Assembly (NCBI GenBank): GCA_009700025.1
Contig: WLMW01000005.1
Location: 1 to 44,480 of the forward strand
Source of the DNA: Actinomycetota bacterium
GTDB taxonomy: Bacteria > Actinomycetota > Actinomycetes > Nanopelagicales > Nanopelagicaceae
Direction: 5' to 3'
Length of the DNA: 44,480 nt
The notes beneath the pieces were generated by a model, which did not search any database, was not told where the DNA came from, and saw nothing but the letters and a program-made list of their open reading frames with translations. Made by a program: the position numbers and the translations under genes. This document shows, piece after piece, positions 10,048 to 17,504 of the stretch. How positions within the stretch are numbered: position 1 is the first letter of the stretch; each line of letters starts with the position of its first letter.

Positions 10048-11169
10048 TTACTTCAGTGCTCCGCATGGATTTTCATCGGCAGTTCGAGTCTTAAACTTGT
10101 CGATAATTGTTGGCTCACTGGCAGCACTGGGAGACGATGAGGCTGAAGGTGACGGTGTGACCTCGTCCACAAGCGGTAAATCTAAAATTAATCGATTGAA
10201 AAGATCTGGAGCAAGCGTTTTATCCCACGTAACAACTGAGCCAAGGCCGCTGACTCGTGCATTGGAATTTCCTAATGGAATGGTGAGGGTTCGAACTTTG
10301 CTAGCTGAGAGATTTTTTAATTGTTTAGCTAAAGTGACTAAATCGCTTGTGTTGAGTTGTGAATCTGTTTTAACCGTAGCAATTGAGGCATTAAAGAAAT
10401 TCACCAACTTAATTGGGTTGAGTAGTACTCCAGTACTTGTAACTTTTCGTAGCACGGCACTCATGAACTGTTGCTGACGTTGCATGCGACCTAAGTCACC
10501 CATCCCATCAAAGTCACGAGTTCGCACATATTTCAACGCCTCCACTCCATTGAGTGTATGGATTCCAGCGCTCATTACTAAGTGACTCTTGGGATCATTG
10601 ATGTCTCTCTTTGAGCAGACATCAATCCCACCTAGAGAATCAACAACGTCGGCAAATCCAGCAAATCCAATTTCCACATAGTGATCAATTCGAACGCCAG
10701 TTTCATTTTCAATTGTCTTGATCAAGAGTGGTGCGCCACCCCAAGCAAATGCTGCATTAATTTTTCCGCTTGCTGCAGCAACAGTTCGGTCTTTGTACAG
10801 TGAGGATTGATGCTCTGGAATTGTTACAAGTGAATCACGTGGGATAGAGATAATTGTGGCTCTATCTCTCGCTTTACTTATATGAACCAAGAGCATGGTG
10901 TCTGACCGTGCTCCTGCAGCAGATTTCGTTGTGCCAACTCGAAGCAGCTTTGATTGCTCTTTTGAAAGTCCTTCACGAGTATCAGAACCAACAAGCAAGT
11001 AGTTCAGTGCAGAGGTCGGTTTTTCAGGGCGGTCTTGAATTGATCCAAAAACGTCGACACGTTTAATCGCACCACTAATCTGACCCAAGCCCAGCCACGC
11101 AATAGCAGATATGGAGACAACGGCGATGGACAGTGATGTAATAATCCGAATAGGCCGAGTCGCTTTCAC
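10048..11169 (-). CDS. LytR-CpsA-Psr (LCP) family glycopolymer ligase
   Basis: A 373-residue protein with a single N-terminal membrane anchor (about residues 8-30) and an extracellular LCP domain. Typical landmarks are LLVGSDTREG, RSDTMLLVHIS, ISIPRDSLV, GGIDVC and RTRDFDGMGDLGRMQRQQQF with the conserved arginines. The C-terminus is Ser/Pro rich (about 335-355). LCP enzymes transfer lipid-linked glycopolymers to peptidoglycan. The start is GTG (11167-11169), six bases after TAGTCT. It is divergent from a glycosyltransferase and ABC exporter and is coupled to ugd, so it likely anchors the polysaccharide made by that module. Confidence 0.92.
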   Translation of the reverse strand: MKATRPIRIITSLSIAVVSISAIAWLGLGQISGAIKRVDVFGSIQDRPEKPTSALNYLLVGSDTREGLSKEQSKLLRVGTTKSAAGARSDTMLLVHISKARDRATIISIPRDSLVTIPEHQSSLYKDRTVAAASGKINAAFAWGGAPLLIKTIENETGVRIDHYVEIGFAGFADVVDSLGGIDVCSKRDINDPKSHLVMSAGIHTLNGVEALKYVRTRDFDGMGDLGRMQRQQQFMSAVLRKVTSTGVLLNPIKLVNFFNASIATVKTDSQLNTSDLVTLAKQLKNLSASKVRTLTIPLGNSNARVSGLGSVVTWDKTLAPDLFNRLILDLPLVDEVTPSPSASSSPSAASEPTIIDKFKTRTADENPCGALK

Positions 11170-11175
11170 AGCCGA

Positions 11176-11181
11176 AGACTA
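11176..11181 (-). promoter_or_regulatory. -10 hexamer for LCP gene (leaderless)
   Basis: Minus-strand TAGTCT, then six bases, then the GTG start of the LCP gene. It matches the TAnnnT pattern seen at many starts in this window. Confidence 0.55.
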
Positions 11182-11190
11182 CTTCAGCGA

Positions 11191-11196
11191 TACGGT
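11191..11196 (+). promoter_or_regulatory. Possible -10 hexamer for glycosyltransferase gene
   Basis: TACGGT lies nine bases before the ATG at 11206. Spacing is slightly longer than at other sites, giving a leader of about two bases if used. Confidence 0.35.
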
Positions 11197-11205
11197 GGTG
11201 GGGTT

Positions 11206-12198
11206 ATGAAGACATCAGCAAATGAGTTATATGGCTCACCGAAGCGAGAAATCTCGGTAATCCTGCCCGTACGCAATGAAGCCTTGCACCTTGCTGACTC
11301 GATTGCCGCGATTTTATCTCAGGATTTTCAAGGTGCATTCGAAGTAGTTCTTGCGATTGGGCCATCTGAAGATACAACCGAAGAGATTGCTCGCGAATTA
11401 GCTGTTGCCGACCCTCGAGTTGTAATTGTTGAAAATCCAACAGGCCGCACAGCTGCTGGATTAAATCTTGCAATTAAAAAATCGAAATACGCAAATATTG
11501 TGCGAGTTGATGGACATGCAGAGATCCCAAAAAATTATTTGACTTTAGTGTTAGAAATTCTCTCATCGACTGGAGCAGTAAATGTCGGTGGAGTTATGGC
11601 GGCAGTTGGAAAAAGTTTATTCGAACGTTCAGTCGCACGTGCAATGCGAAGCCCACTTGGCGTTGGCGCATCACGTTTTCATACAGGTGGTAATGCGGGA
11701 GAAGTTGATACTGTTTATTTAGGAGCTTTTAGAAAAGAAGCCCTCCTTGCCATCGGGGGTTTTGATGAGCGATTTACACGCGCACAAGATTGGGAGTTGA
11801 ACTTTCGACTTCGTGGTGCTGGAGGCTTAATCCATTTTGATCCGCGACTAGTAGTTACCTACCGCCCACGCGCAACAGTGAAGGCGTTAGCACGTCAATA
11901 CTTTGAGTATGGCAGGTGGCGTCGAGTTGTTACCAGACGACATAACGGAACCATTAACTATAGATATTTAGCACCACCATTTACGGTAATTCTATCGGGG
12001 CTCTCAATAGCTCTTGGTACTTATGTTTCAAGTATCTTCTTTGTGCCGGTACTTGTATACGCACTATTTATTCTGTTAGCAGCATTAAAGATTGGAAAAT
12101 CTGCAGGTGAGTTTATTTCTCTTCCACTCATACTTTTAACAATGCATTTCTGCTGGGGAATTGGTTTCCTTACTTCGCCAAAGTCGCTGGCGCAGTAA
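11206..12198 (+). CDS. Family 2 glycosyltransferase, ExoA-like
   Basis: A 330-residue GT-A glycosyltransferase with the GT2 start ISVILPVRNEALHLADSI, a DGHA motif (the metal/nucleotide DXD position, about residue 102) and the acceptor/base region GGFDERFTRAQDWELNFRLR. Two or three hydrophobic helices occur after about residue 255, typical of ExoA-type enzymes that extend lipid-linked sugars at the inner face of the membrane. It is the first gene of a plus-strand set with an ABC-2 exporter and a SpoIID protein, and is divergent from the LCP ligase. Sugar donor and acceptor cannot be determined from sequence. Confidence 0.88.
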   Translation: MKTSANELYGSPKREISVILPVRNEALHLADSIAAILSQDFQGAFEVVLAIGPSEDTTEEIARELAVADPRVVIVENPTGRTAAGLNLAIKKSKYANIVRVDGHAEIPKNYLTLVLEILSSTGAVNVGGVMAAVGKSLFERSVARAMRSPLGVGASRFHTGGNAGEVDTVYLGAFRKEALLAIGGFDERFTRAQDWELNFRLRGAGGLIHFDPRLVVTYRPRATVKALARQYFEYGRWRRVVTRRHNGTINYRYLAPPFTVILSGLSIALGTYVSSIFFVPVLVYALFILLAALKIGKSAGEFISLPLILLTMHFCWGIGFLTSPKSLAQ

Positions 12199-12200
12199 GG

Positions 12201-12206
12201 TAGCCT
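12201..12206 (+). promoter_or_regulatory. -10 hexamer for ABC permease gene (leaderless)
   Basis: TAGCCT followed by six bases and then the GTG at 12213. This suggests an extra promoter between the glycosyltransferase and the exporter. Confidence 0.55.
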
Positions 12207-12212
12207 TACCCT

Positions 12213-13052
12213 GTGAGTGCATCAATCCAGACCCCATCCCAGGTTTATGTGCCTTTTCGAGCGGGCCTACCACCACTCATTGGCTATTGGAAAATACTGT
12301 GGTCAAGAAAGACATTTATTGTCGAATACTCTCGCTCGGAACTTCGAGATAAGCACTTTGATTCCTTTTTTGGTCAACTCTGGTTAATTCTCAATCCACT
12401 TTTACTTTCTGCGGTTTATTTCTTACTAGTAGTAATTATTCGCGGATCATCCGATAGTGCCAGATATGTCCACTTAACGGCAACCCTTTTCCTCTTTTAC
12501 CTTATTTCGAACTCGCTAACTGGTGGAGTTAAAGCTGTTACTGGTGGTCAGCGTTTAATTTTAAATACAGCTTTTCCTCGCATCATGCTTCCGATTTCCG
12601 CCGTAGTGATTGCTCTATTTAGATTTCTCCCAACAATATTTGTGTTTCTATTGATTCGAACAATTCTAGGAGTTCCTTTTTCCTGGCAGATGTTCTGGGC
12701 AATTCCAGTACTTTTGATTGCAATTATTCTTTCACTTGGTTTAGCTATAACAATTTCATGTATAAATGTTTACTTCCGTGATATTGCAAGCTTTTTACCG
12801 TACTTAACTAGAACTATTTTGTATCTTTCTCCAGTGCTCTATGAGTCCACATCATTGTCACCTAAAATGTTAAAGTTTGAAATTCTCAATCCACTTTTCC
12901 CTATATTGGATAGTTGGTCGCGAGTTCTAGTACTTGGACAGGCTCCTGAAACTTCCAGCATGTTGATTGCGCTTGCATGGGCCGTTGTAATTTTTCTACT
13001 TGGGTCATATATTTTTCTTTCTAGGGAGCGTGAATTTGCCGTCCGTCTCTAA
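12213..13052 (+). CDS. Polysaccharide ABC exporter permease (Wzm/TagG type)
   Basis: A 279-residue ABC-2 type membrane protein with about six hydrophobic segments. The pre-TM region RSELRDKHFDSFFGQLWLIL matches the conserved 'R(x)xLK.RY..S.LG.LW..L.P' pattern of O-antigen/teichoic acid exporters. It would form the channel that moves a lipid-linked polymer across the membrane, powered by the ATPase encoded next. The GTG start at 12213 lies six bases after a TAGCCT hexamer; no ATG gives a full first helix. The reading frame overlaps the ATPase gene. Confidence 0.9.
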   Translation: MSASIQTPSQVYVPFRAGLPPLIGYWKILWSRKTFIVEYSRSELRDKHFDSFFGQLWLILNPLLLSAVYFLLVVIIRGSSDSARYVHLTATLFLFYLISNSLTGGVKAVTGGQRLILNTAFPRIMLPISAVVIALFRFLPTIFVFLLIRTILGVPFSWQMFWAIPVLLIAIILSLGLAITISCINVYFRDIASFLPYLTRTILYLSPVLYESTSLSPKMLKFEILNPLFPILDSWSRVLVLGQAPETSSMLIALAWAVVIFLLGSYIFLSREREFAVRL

Positions 13053-13833
13053 TTCAATCAAGGCCAGCGAGGTAGCAGTTTCAGTCCGTGGTCTCGGTCT
13101 TACATATACGACTTCAATAGAACGCCGACCAACTATAAAAGCGCGTGCTAAGTCTTTAGGTCGTGGAACAAAGCACACTCGAGTTATTCAGGCACTTGAT
13201 AATGTGAACCTCGATGTTGAATATGGGCAAGTTTTAGGTGTTATTGGCTCAAATGGAGCAGGTAAATCGTCAATGATGCGCGTGATTGCCGGCATTATTC
13301 CGCCGACACGGGGTCGTATTGAAGTCTTTGGAAGTGTCAGTACATTGCTGGCATTAGGTGTTGGCTTTAATCCATCTATGTCGGGTCGCGATAATGTTTT
13401 ATTAGGTGGACTTGCTGCCGGCATGACACGTGATCAAATTGAAGATCGCTTCGAAGAGATTGCGGATTTCTCTGAATTAGGTGATGCAATCGATGCACCA
13501 ATGAGAACATACTCATCGGGAATGTATTCACGATTGGCTTTTTCGGTAGCCGCCACTGTCCGTCCCGACATCTTAATTGTTGATGAGGCTCTTAGTACGG
13601 GTGATGCAAAGTTTAAAGAGAAATCACTGAACCGAATTAAAGAGCTTCGAAGTGATGACAGAGCTCTCATCATAGTTAGCCATGCAATGGCAACCTTGCG
13701 AGAAATATGTAATGACATTGCATGGCTTGATAAAGGTGTACTTGTTCAACGGGGTGAACCCAATGCAACTATCGATGCGTACCAGGATTTTTTACAGGTT
13801 AAAAGGAGTGCAGCATCCGATGAGGATGTATAA
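13030..13833 (+). CDS. Polysaccharide ABC exporter ATPase (Wzt/TagH type)
   Basis: About 267 residues. Walker A is GSNGAGKSS, the signature is YSSGMYSRLAFS, Walker B is DILIVDEALSTGD, and the switch histidine is in IIVSHAM. The YSSGM signature is characteristic of polysaccharide exporters. It ends about 40 residues after the switch, so the C-terminal glycan-binding domain found in some Wzt proteins is absent. Start is uncertain: GTG 13030 or TTG 13036, the latter seven bases after AGGGAG at 13023-13028; a TTG at 13000 would extend it into the permease. It overlaps the permease upstream and the SpoIID gene downstream. Confidence 0.9.
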   Translation: MNLPSVSNSIKASEVAVSVRGLGLTYTTSIERRPTIKARAKSLGRGTKHTRVIQALDNVNLDVEYGQVLGVIGSNGAGKSSMMRVIAGIIPPTRGRIEVFGSVSTLLALGVGFNPSMSGRDNVLLGGLAAGMTRDQIEDRFEEIADFSELGDAIDAPMRTYSSGMYSRLAFSVAATVRPDILIVDEALSTGDAKFKEKSLNRIKELRSDDRALIIVSHAMATLREICNDIAWLDKGVLVQRGEPNATIDAYQDFLQVKRSAASDEDV

Positions 13834-15076
13834 GAAACTCTGCATCCTTATTATTTTATTTGTAACAATATCCACGCCAGTTCAAGCATTAGAGCCCCCA
13901 AACATTCCTATGGAGTTTTCACTTCATGGTGCTGGGTATGGCCATGGTGTTGGGATGTCTCAAATGGGTGCACGTGCTATGGCTCTGGCCGGTAACAGCC
14001 CAGAACAGATCCTTAAATATTTCTATAAAGAAGTTGAGGTTGAATCCCTTGACGATACGAAGATTTTACGAGTAAATATCGGCCACTTAATGGAGAATAC
14101 AAGAATCTCAACAAGTTCTAACGGTGGAGAAATTCAGCTATTTAGTAGTGAAGTTGGTGATCAAGTAGATGTGAAACCAATTGCTGTGCTTTCAAGCAAA
14201 TCTGTGCTTAATTTTTCGCTTTTAGGTGCAAATGTTGTGCCAATCGTAAGTGTGGGCAAGAAAACCTCCGCCATCGCAAAAAGTCGAAGTTTTACTATTC
14301 GCTGGAGTGGAACTCGGTACCTAGATGGAGTCGATACAGTTATTTCAGTCAACCACAGCGGAGCAACAAAGAAATTTCGCTATGGACAGATTCAGGTGCG
14401 TTCAGTAAAAGATAAAGTGCTGGGCTATCGATTAGAACTCACAAATTCAGTGCGTTTGTCTGATGAGTATTTATGGGGCGTTAGCGAGATGCCTTCATTT
14501 TGGCCAACAGCAGCCCTTGAAGCTCAAGCAATCGCTTCTCGAACTTATGCATTGAGTAAAGCTGGCATTTATCGAGCCGCATGTAACTGTGATCTCTATG
14601 GCGAAATTTCAGATCAAATGTTTTTAGGATATGCAAAAGAGATAGAACCTAAATACGGAGCTATGTGGAAAGCAGCAGTGACTAGGACAAGTGGATTGAC
14701 GGTTACACAGGAAGGGAAGCCGATTTCCGCATATTTTTTCTCGTCATCTGGTGGTAAAACAGAAGTTGCGGTAAATGCTTGGGGAAGCGAAAGAGCTTAT
14801 ACGCAAATTGTTGAAGATCCAGGAAGTTTAGATTCTGTATTAAATCCACGTTTTGCTTCATGGGATCGCATAATTACTCAGGCTGTTGTGGCCGCAGCAT
14901 TTGCGTTACCTGACGTAGTTACTTTAGAAGTCATCAGCAGGAATGAGAGTGGAACTGTGGGAAAAATTATTGCAACATCCAGCACTGGGCTTGAAATAAC
15001 GTTACGTGGAGAGACTTTTCGGAGTCGAACTAAAATTCCCTCAGCCTATTTTGCTTTAGTTGACGTGCAAAACTGA
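13820..15076 (+). CDS. Secreted SpoIID/LytB-domain protein
   Basis: 418 residues from the ATG at 13820, which has AAAGGAG about 12 bases upstream and yields a clean signal peptide (basic MRMYKK start, hydrophobic core, TPVQA cleavage-like end). Upstream in-frame starts would lie inside the ATPase gene. An early HGAGYGHGVGMSQMGA segment and the SpoIID core YLWGVSEMPSFWP (with the glutamate equivalent to the B. subtilis catalytic one), IASRTYAL and AYFFSSSGGKTE are visible. SpoIID is a lytic transglycosylase acting on peptidoglycan; LytB relatives stimulate amidases. Its place in an exporter operon suggests cell wall remodelling during polymer attachment, by inference. The 3' end overlaps dapD by 21 bases on the opposite strand. 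Confidence 0.88.
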   Translation: MRMYKKLCILIILFVTISTPVQALEPPNIPMEFSLHGAGYGHGVGMSQMGARAMALAGNSPEQILKYFYKEVEVESLDDTKILRVNIGHLMENTRISTSSNGGEIQLFSSEVGDQVDVKPIAVLSSKSVLNFSLLGANVVPIVSVGKKTSAIAKSRSFTIRWSGTRYLDGVDTVISVNHSGATKKFRYGQIQVRSVKDKVLGYRLELTNSVRLSDEYLWGVSEMPSFWPTAALEAQAIASRTYALSKAGIYRAACNCDLYGEISDQMFLGYAKEIEPKYGAMWKAAVTRTSGLTVTQEGKPISAYFFSSSGGKTEVAVNAWGSERAYTQIVEDPGSLDSVLNPRFASWDRIITQAVVAAAFALPDVVTLEVISRNESGTVGKIIATSSTGLEITLRGETFRSRTKIPSAYFALVDVQN

Positions 15077-15973
15077 ATTAAGTCCACCCCAACTGTCTGT
15101 TCGACTTACAACTTCAAGCCCACCATCTAATGAGTTTCGACGAAAAAGCAGATCGTGAGCACCAGATAGCGATGCTGCTTTAACTATCTCTCCATCAGGT
15201 AATCGCACCTTTGATGCTGCAGTGATGTATGTACCGGCTTCAATTACACAGTTGTTGCCTAATGAAATTCCACAGCCAGAGTTTGCACCTAACAAAGTTT
15301 TTTCACCAATTGAAATTACTTGTTTTCCTCCACCACTTAATGTGCCCATAATTGAGGCACCACCACCTACATCACTTCCATCTCCAACTACAACACCCGC
15401 AGAGATTCGACCCTCGACCATGGAAGTTCCTAAAGTTCCGGCATTGAAGTTCACAAATCCCTCATGCATGATCGTGGTGCCAACAGCAAGGTGTGCACCC
15501 AAGCGAACGCGATCGGCATCAGCAATACGCACCCCGCTTGGAACAACATAATCAACCATTCGAGGGAACTTATCGACCGAAAAAATCGTAACGTGGCCAT
15601 GTTTGGCTTTAATTCGTGCACGAGTGAGTTCGAAATCCTCAACAGCGCAGGGACCTACAGATGTCCAAACCACATTATTAAGTAACCCAAACACTCCATC
15701 GAGATTTGCCCCATGAGGTTTTATGAAGCGATGCGAAAGAAGATGAAGCCGCAGATAAACATCAAGTGCAGATTTTGGGGCTTCCGAAAAATCAATCTCG
15801 ATACTAGCAATTTCGCGGCTAACTCCACGTGCATCATCAAAACCAACAAGTGCTTGAAGTTCGGAGGGTACCTCTGAGGAAAGTGGTCCAAGAATCGGTG
15901 TGGGAAACCAAGCATCAAGGAGTTTTCCGTGTGACGTAGTTGTCACTGCGTGGCCAGAAGCAAGAGTGGTCAT
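15056..15973 (-). CDS. dapD: Tetrahydrodipicolinate N-succinyltransferase
   Basis: A 305-residue actinobacterial-type DapD. The N-terminal half carries LRLHLLSHRFIKPHG, and the second half is a left-handed beta-helix of hexapeptide repeats including VGDGSDVGGGASIMGTLSGG and LLGANSGCGISLG. It succinylates tetrahydrodipicolinate in the succinylase route to meso-diaminopimelate and lysine; dapC, the next transaminase, is at 32978-34042. The ATG (15971-15973) is six bases after a TAGGCT hexamer. It is divergent from the LOG gene, and its last codons overlap the convergent SpoIID gene. Confidence 0.95.
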   Translation of the reverse strand: MTTLASGHAVTTTSHGKLLDAWFPTPILGPLSSEVPSELQALVGFDDARGVSREIASIEIDFSEAPKSALDVYLRLHLLSHRFIKPHGANLDGVFGLLNNVVWTSVGPCAVEDFELTRARIKAKHGHVTIFSVDKFPRMVDYVVPSGVRIADADRVRLGAHLAVGTTIMHEGFVNFNAGTLGTSMVEGRISAGVVVGDGSDVGGGASIMGTLSGGGKQVISIGEKTLLGANSGCGISLGNNCVIEAGTYITAASKVRLPDGEIVKAASLSGAHDLLFRRNSLDGGLEVVSRTDSWGGLNSVLHVN

Positions 15974-15979
15974 GCGCTA

Positions 15980-15985
15980 AGCCTA
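15980..15985 (-). promoter_or_regulatory. -10 hexamer for dapD (leaderless)
   Basis: Minus-strand TAGGCT followed by TAGCGC and the dapD ATG. It matches the recurrent start-proximal hexamer. Confidence 0.6.
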
Positions 15986-15990
15986 ACCCC

Positions 15991-15996
15991 TATCCT
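15991..15996 (+). promoter_or_regulatory. -10 hexamer for LOG gene (leaderless)
   Basis: TATCCT followed by seven bases and the ATG at 16004. It lies five bases from the divergent dapD hexamer. Confidence 0.6.
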
Positions 15997-16003
15997 TGCA
16001 AGC

Positions 16004-16537
16004 ATGCGTATTGGAGTTTTTTGCTCGTCTTCGCCCACTATTGATGCTAAATATGTAGAGCTTGCTTATCAACTTGGCGAAGGTATTGGACGTAAATCCT
16101 GGGAACTTATTACAGGTGGAGGACATATTTCAATGATGGGTGCCGTTTCACGTGGTGCACGATCAGTAAGCGGCAGAACTGTTGGAGTAATCCCACAGGC
16201 ATTAGTTGATATTGAGTTTGCAGACCATGACAATGATGAACTTCATGTCGTTCAGACCATGGGCGAACGTAAAGCGTTGATTACGGATATTTCAGATGCT
16301 TTTATTACTTTGCCGGGTGGCGCGGGTACCCTCGAAGAATTTTTTGAAATCTGGGTTGGACGTTACTTAAATTTTCACAACAAGCCCGTTGTAATTCTTG
16401 ATCCATTTGGAATTTACGATCCACTACACGAATTAGTGGCGCATTTAGAAGCCGAAAAATTTATAAAGCCTGGAATGCGCGAACTCATCACTTGGACAAC
16501 AACAGTAAGTGAAGCACTCACAGCATGTTCAAATTAA
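16004..16537 (+). CDS. LOG family nucleotide 5'-monophosphate phosphoribohydrolase
   Basis: 177 residues from the ATG at 16004; a longer frame starting at 15950 would overlap dapD and its promoter and is rejected. The start MRIGVFCSSSP, the nucleotide loop GGGHISMMGAVSRGA and the signature LPGGAGTLEEFFE define the LOG/TIGR00730 family. Such enzymes cleave the N-glycosidic bond of (cytokinin-type or ordinary) nucleoside 5'-monophosphates to base and ribose 5-phosphate. In M. tuberculosis the homologue (Rv1205) lies near dapD as here. The physiological substrate in this organism is unknown. Confidence 0.9.
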   Translation: MRIGVFCSSSPTIDAKYVELAYQLGEGIGRKSWELITGGGHISMMGAVSRGARSVSGRTVGVIPQALVDIEFADHDNDELHVVQTMGERKALITDISDAFITLPGGAGTLEEFFEIWVGRYLNFHNKPVVILDPFGIYDPLHELVAHLEAEKFIKPGMRELITWTTTVSEALTACSN

Positions 16538-16962
16538 AAAATAACCACGTCGCAATTTCAATAAATATAGATGCACCACTTGAAGAAGTTTGGAATTCGC
16601 TGGCTCAATGGGAAAAGCAAAGTGATTGGATGCTACAAACCAACGTGTGGGTCACTTCTGAAGTTACGGAGGGCATTGGCACTCAAATAAGTGCATTTAC
16701 TGGAATTAGCCGATTAGGAGTTTTAGACACAATGGAGGTAACACGATGGGAGCCTCCTTATTTATGCGATGTTATTCATACTGGAAAAATAATTAAGGGA
16801 ACCGGGCGTTTCCAGCTTAGGGCGTTATCACCATCGCATACAGCCTTTGATTGGTCAGAAGAGGTGTATGCACCTCCCATAATTTTCATTTTCATTAAAC
16901 CAGCGCTTTACCTGGGTGTGCGAATATCGCTGGCTCGATTTGCTCGGACATTCCACTCTTAG
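16525..16962 (+). CDS. SRPBCC (polyketide cyclase/START-like) family protein
   Basis: A 145-residue protein with the SRPBCC pattern: an initial strand ISINIDAPLEEVWNSLAQWE, a central WEPPYLCDVIHTGKIIKGTG strand pair, and a closing strand-helix FDWSEEVYAPP. It overlaps the LOG gene by 13 bases, so the two are co-translated. Members bind hydrophobic ligands in a helix-grip cavity. I cannot assign a ligand. It ends about 45 bases before the next start. Confidence 0.8.
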   Translation: MFKLKNNHVAISINIDAPLEEVWNSLAQWEKQSDWMLQTNVWVTSEVTEGIGTQISAFTGISRLGVLDTMEVTRWEPPYLCDVIHTGKIIKGTGRFQLRALSPSHTAFDWSEEVYAPPIIFIFIKPALYLGVRISLARFARTFHS

Positions 16963-16994
16963 AGTCCTTGAGGCCTGGGAGATTGATTGCCCAG

Positions 16995-17000
16995 TAACCT
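16995..17000 (+). promoter_or_regulatory. -10 hexamer for sigma region 4 gene (leaderless)
   Basis: TAACCT followed by seven bases and the ATG at 17008. Confidence 0.55.
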
Positions 17001-17007
17001 TAGAACC

Positions 17008-17199
17008 ATGAGCGAGTCGATCACCTTGGCCCAGGTACTCGCCTCACTGCCCGAAGAAGAGCGAATAATCCTGACTCTTCACTATTTGAAATCAATGTCA
17101 TCAGATGAGATAGCTTCAGTATTATCCGTACCAGTGCGCGCCGTTGACGCCGTCATCGCCACTGGTAAGGCGAGGCTCAGCGCCCTATTGGGGATTTAG
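17008..17199 (+). CDS. Stand-alone sigma-70 region 4-like HTH protein
   Basis: 63 residues from the ATG at 17008, chosen because a TAACCT -10 hexamer lies seven bases upstream. LASLPEEERIILTLHYLKSM followed by SSDEIASVLSVPVRAVDAVI and KARLSALL matches the -35-recognition helix-turn-helix of ECF sigma factors. No region 2 precedes it, so it cannot act as a complete sigma factor. It might be a small regulator or a relic of a sigma gene. It lies about 100 bases before the DUF3117 gene. The first recognition-helix positions look intact, which argues for a live DNA-binding domain. Confidence 0.75.
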   Translation: MSESITLAQVLASLPEEERIILTLHYLKSMSSDEIASVLSVPVRAVDAVIATGKARLSALLGI

Positions 17200-17296
17200 A
17201 TTGATTGGCCCTCTGAGGCGATTTCCCACCAATGCACCAAATGCGAGATACTTGGAGCCTTGCAATTCCCCGCCCAATGTTAAAAGGAGTCTCCCC

Positions 17297-17476
17297 ATGG
17301 CAGCCATGAAACCACGTACAGGTGATGGTCCAATGGAGGTTACAAAAGAGGCTCGCTCATTGGTGATGCGTATTCCACTAGAAGGTGGTGGCCGATTGGT
17401 GGTTGAGCTTAACCCTGAGGAAGCAAATAACCTCAGCGCAGCACTTCATGCCGCGGTCGCTTTAGTTAAGAAGTAA
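17297..17476 (+). CDS. DUF3117 family small protein
   Basis: 59 residues from the ATG at 17297, with AAAAGGAG nine to sixteen bases upstream; a longer in-frame start at 17144 is not credible. The sequence MAAMKPRTGDGPMEVTKEAR followed by GGGRLVVELNPEEA is the full actinobacterial DUF3117 family (Rv1211 in M. tuberculosis, from memory), highly conserved and of unknown function. It is one of the few genes in this window with a strong Shine-Dalgarno sequence, suggesting high expression. The 97 bases before it hold no other gene; a GATACT at 17251-17256 might be its -10, weakly supported. Confidence 0.88.
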   Translation: MAAMKPRTGDGPMEVTKEARSLVMRIPLEGGGRLVVELNPEEANNLSAALHAAVALVKK

Positions 17477-17491
17477 AGGTTCAGCAGGCAC

Positions 17492-17497
17492 TAGCCT
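17492..17497 (+). promoter_or_regulatory. -10 hexamer for pepA (leaderless)
   Basis: TAGCCT followed by seven bases and the pepA ATG at 17505. Confidence 0.6.
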
Positions 17498-17504
17498 TTA
17501 ACGC

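Noticed and set aside
15950-16003. Longer LOG protein starting at 15950
   Set aside because: It would overlap the dapD start and both -10 hexamers; family members begin at MRIGVFCSSSP.
17144-17296. Longer DUF3117 protein from 17144
   Set aside because: It overlaps the sigma region 4 gene, and the ATG at 17297 has an excellent AAAAGGAG.
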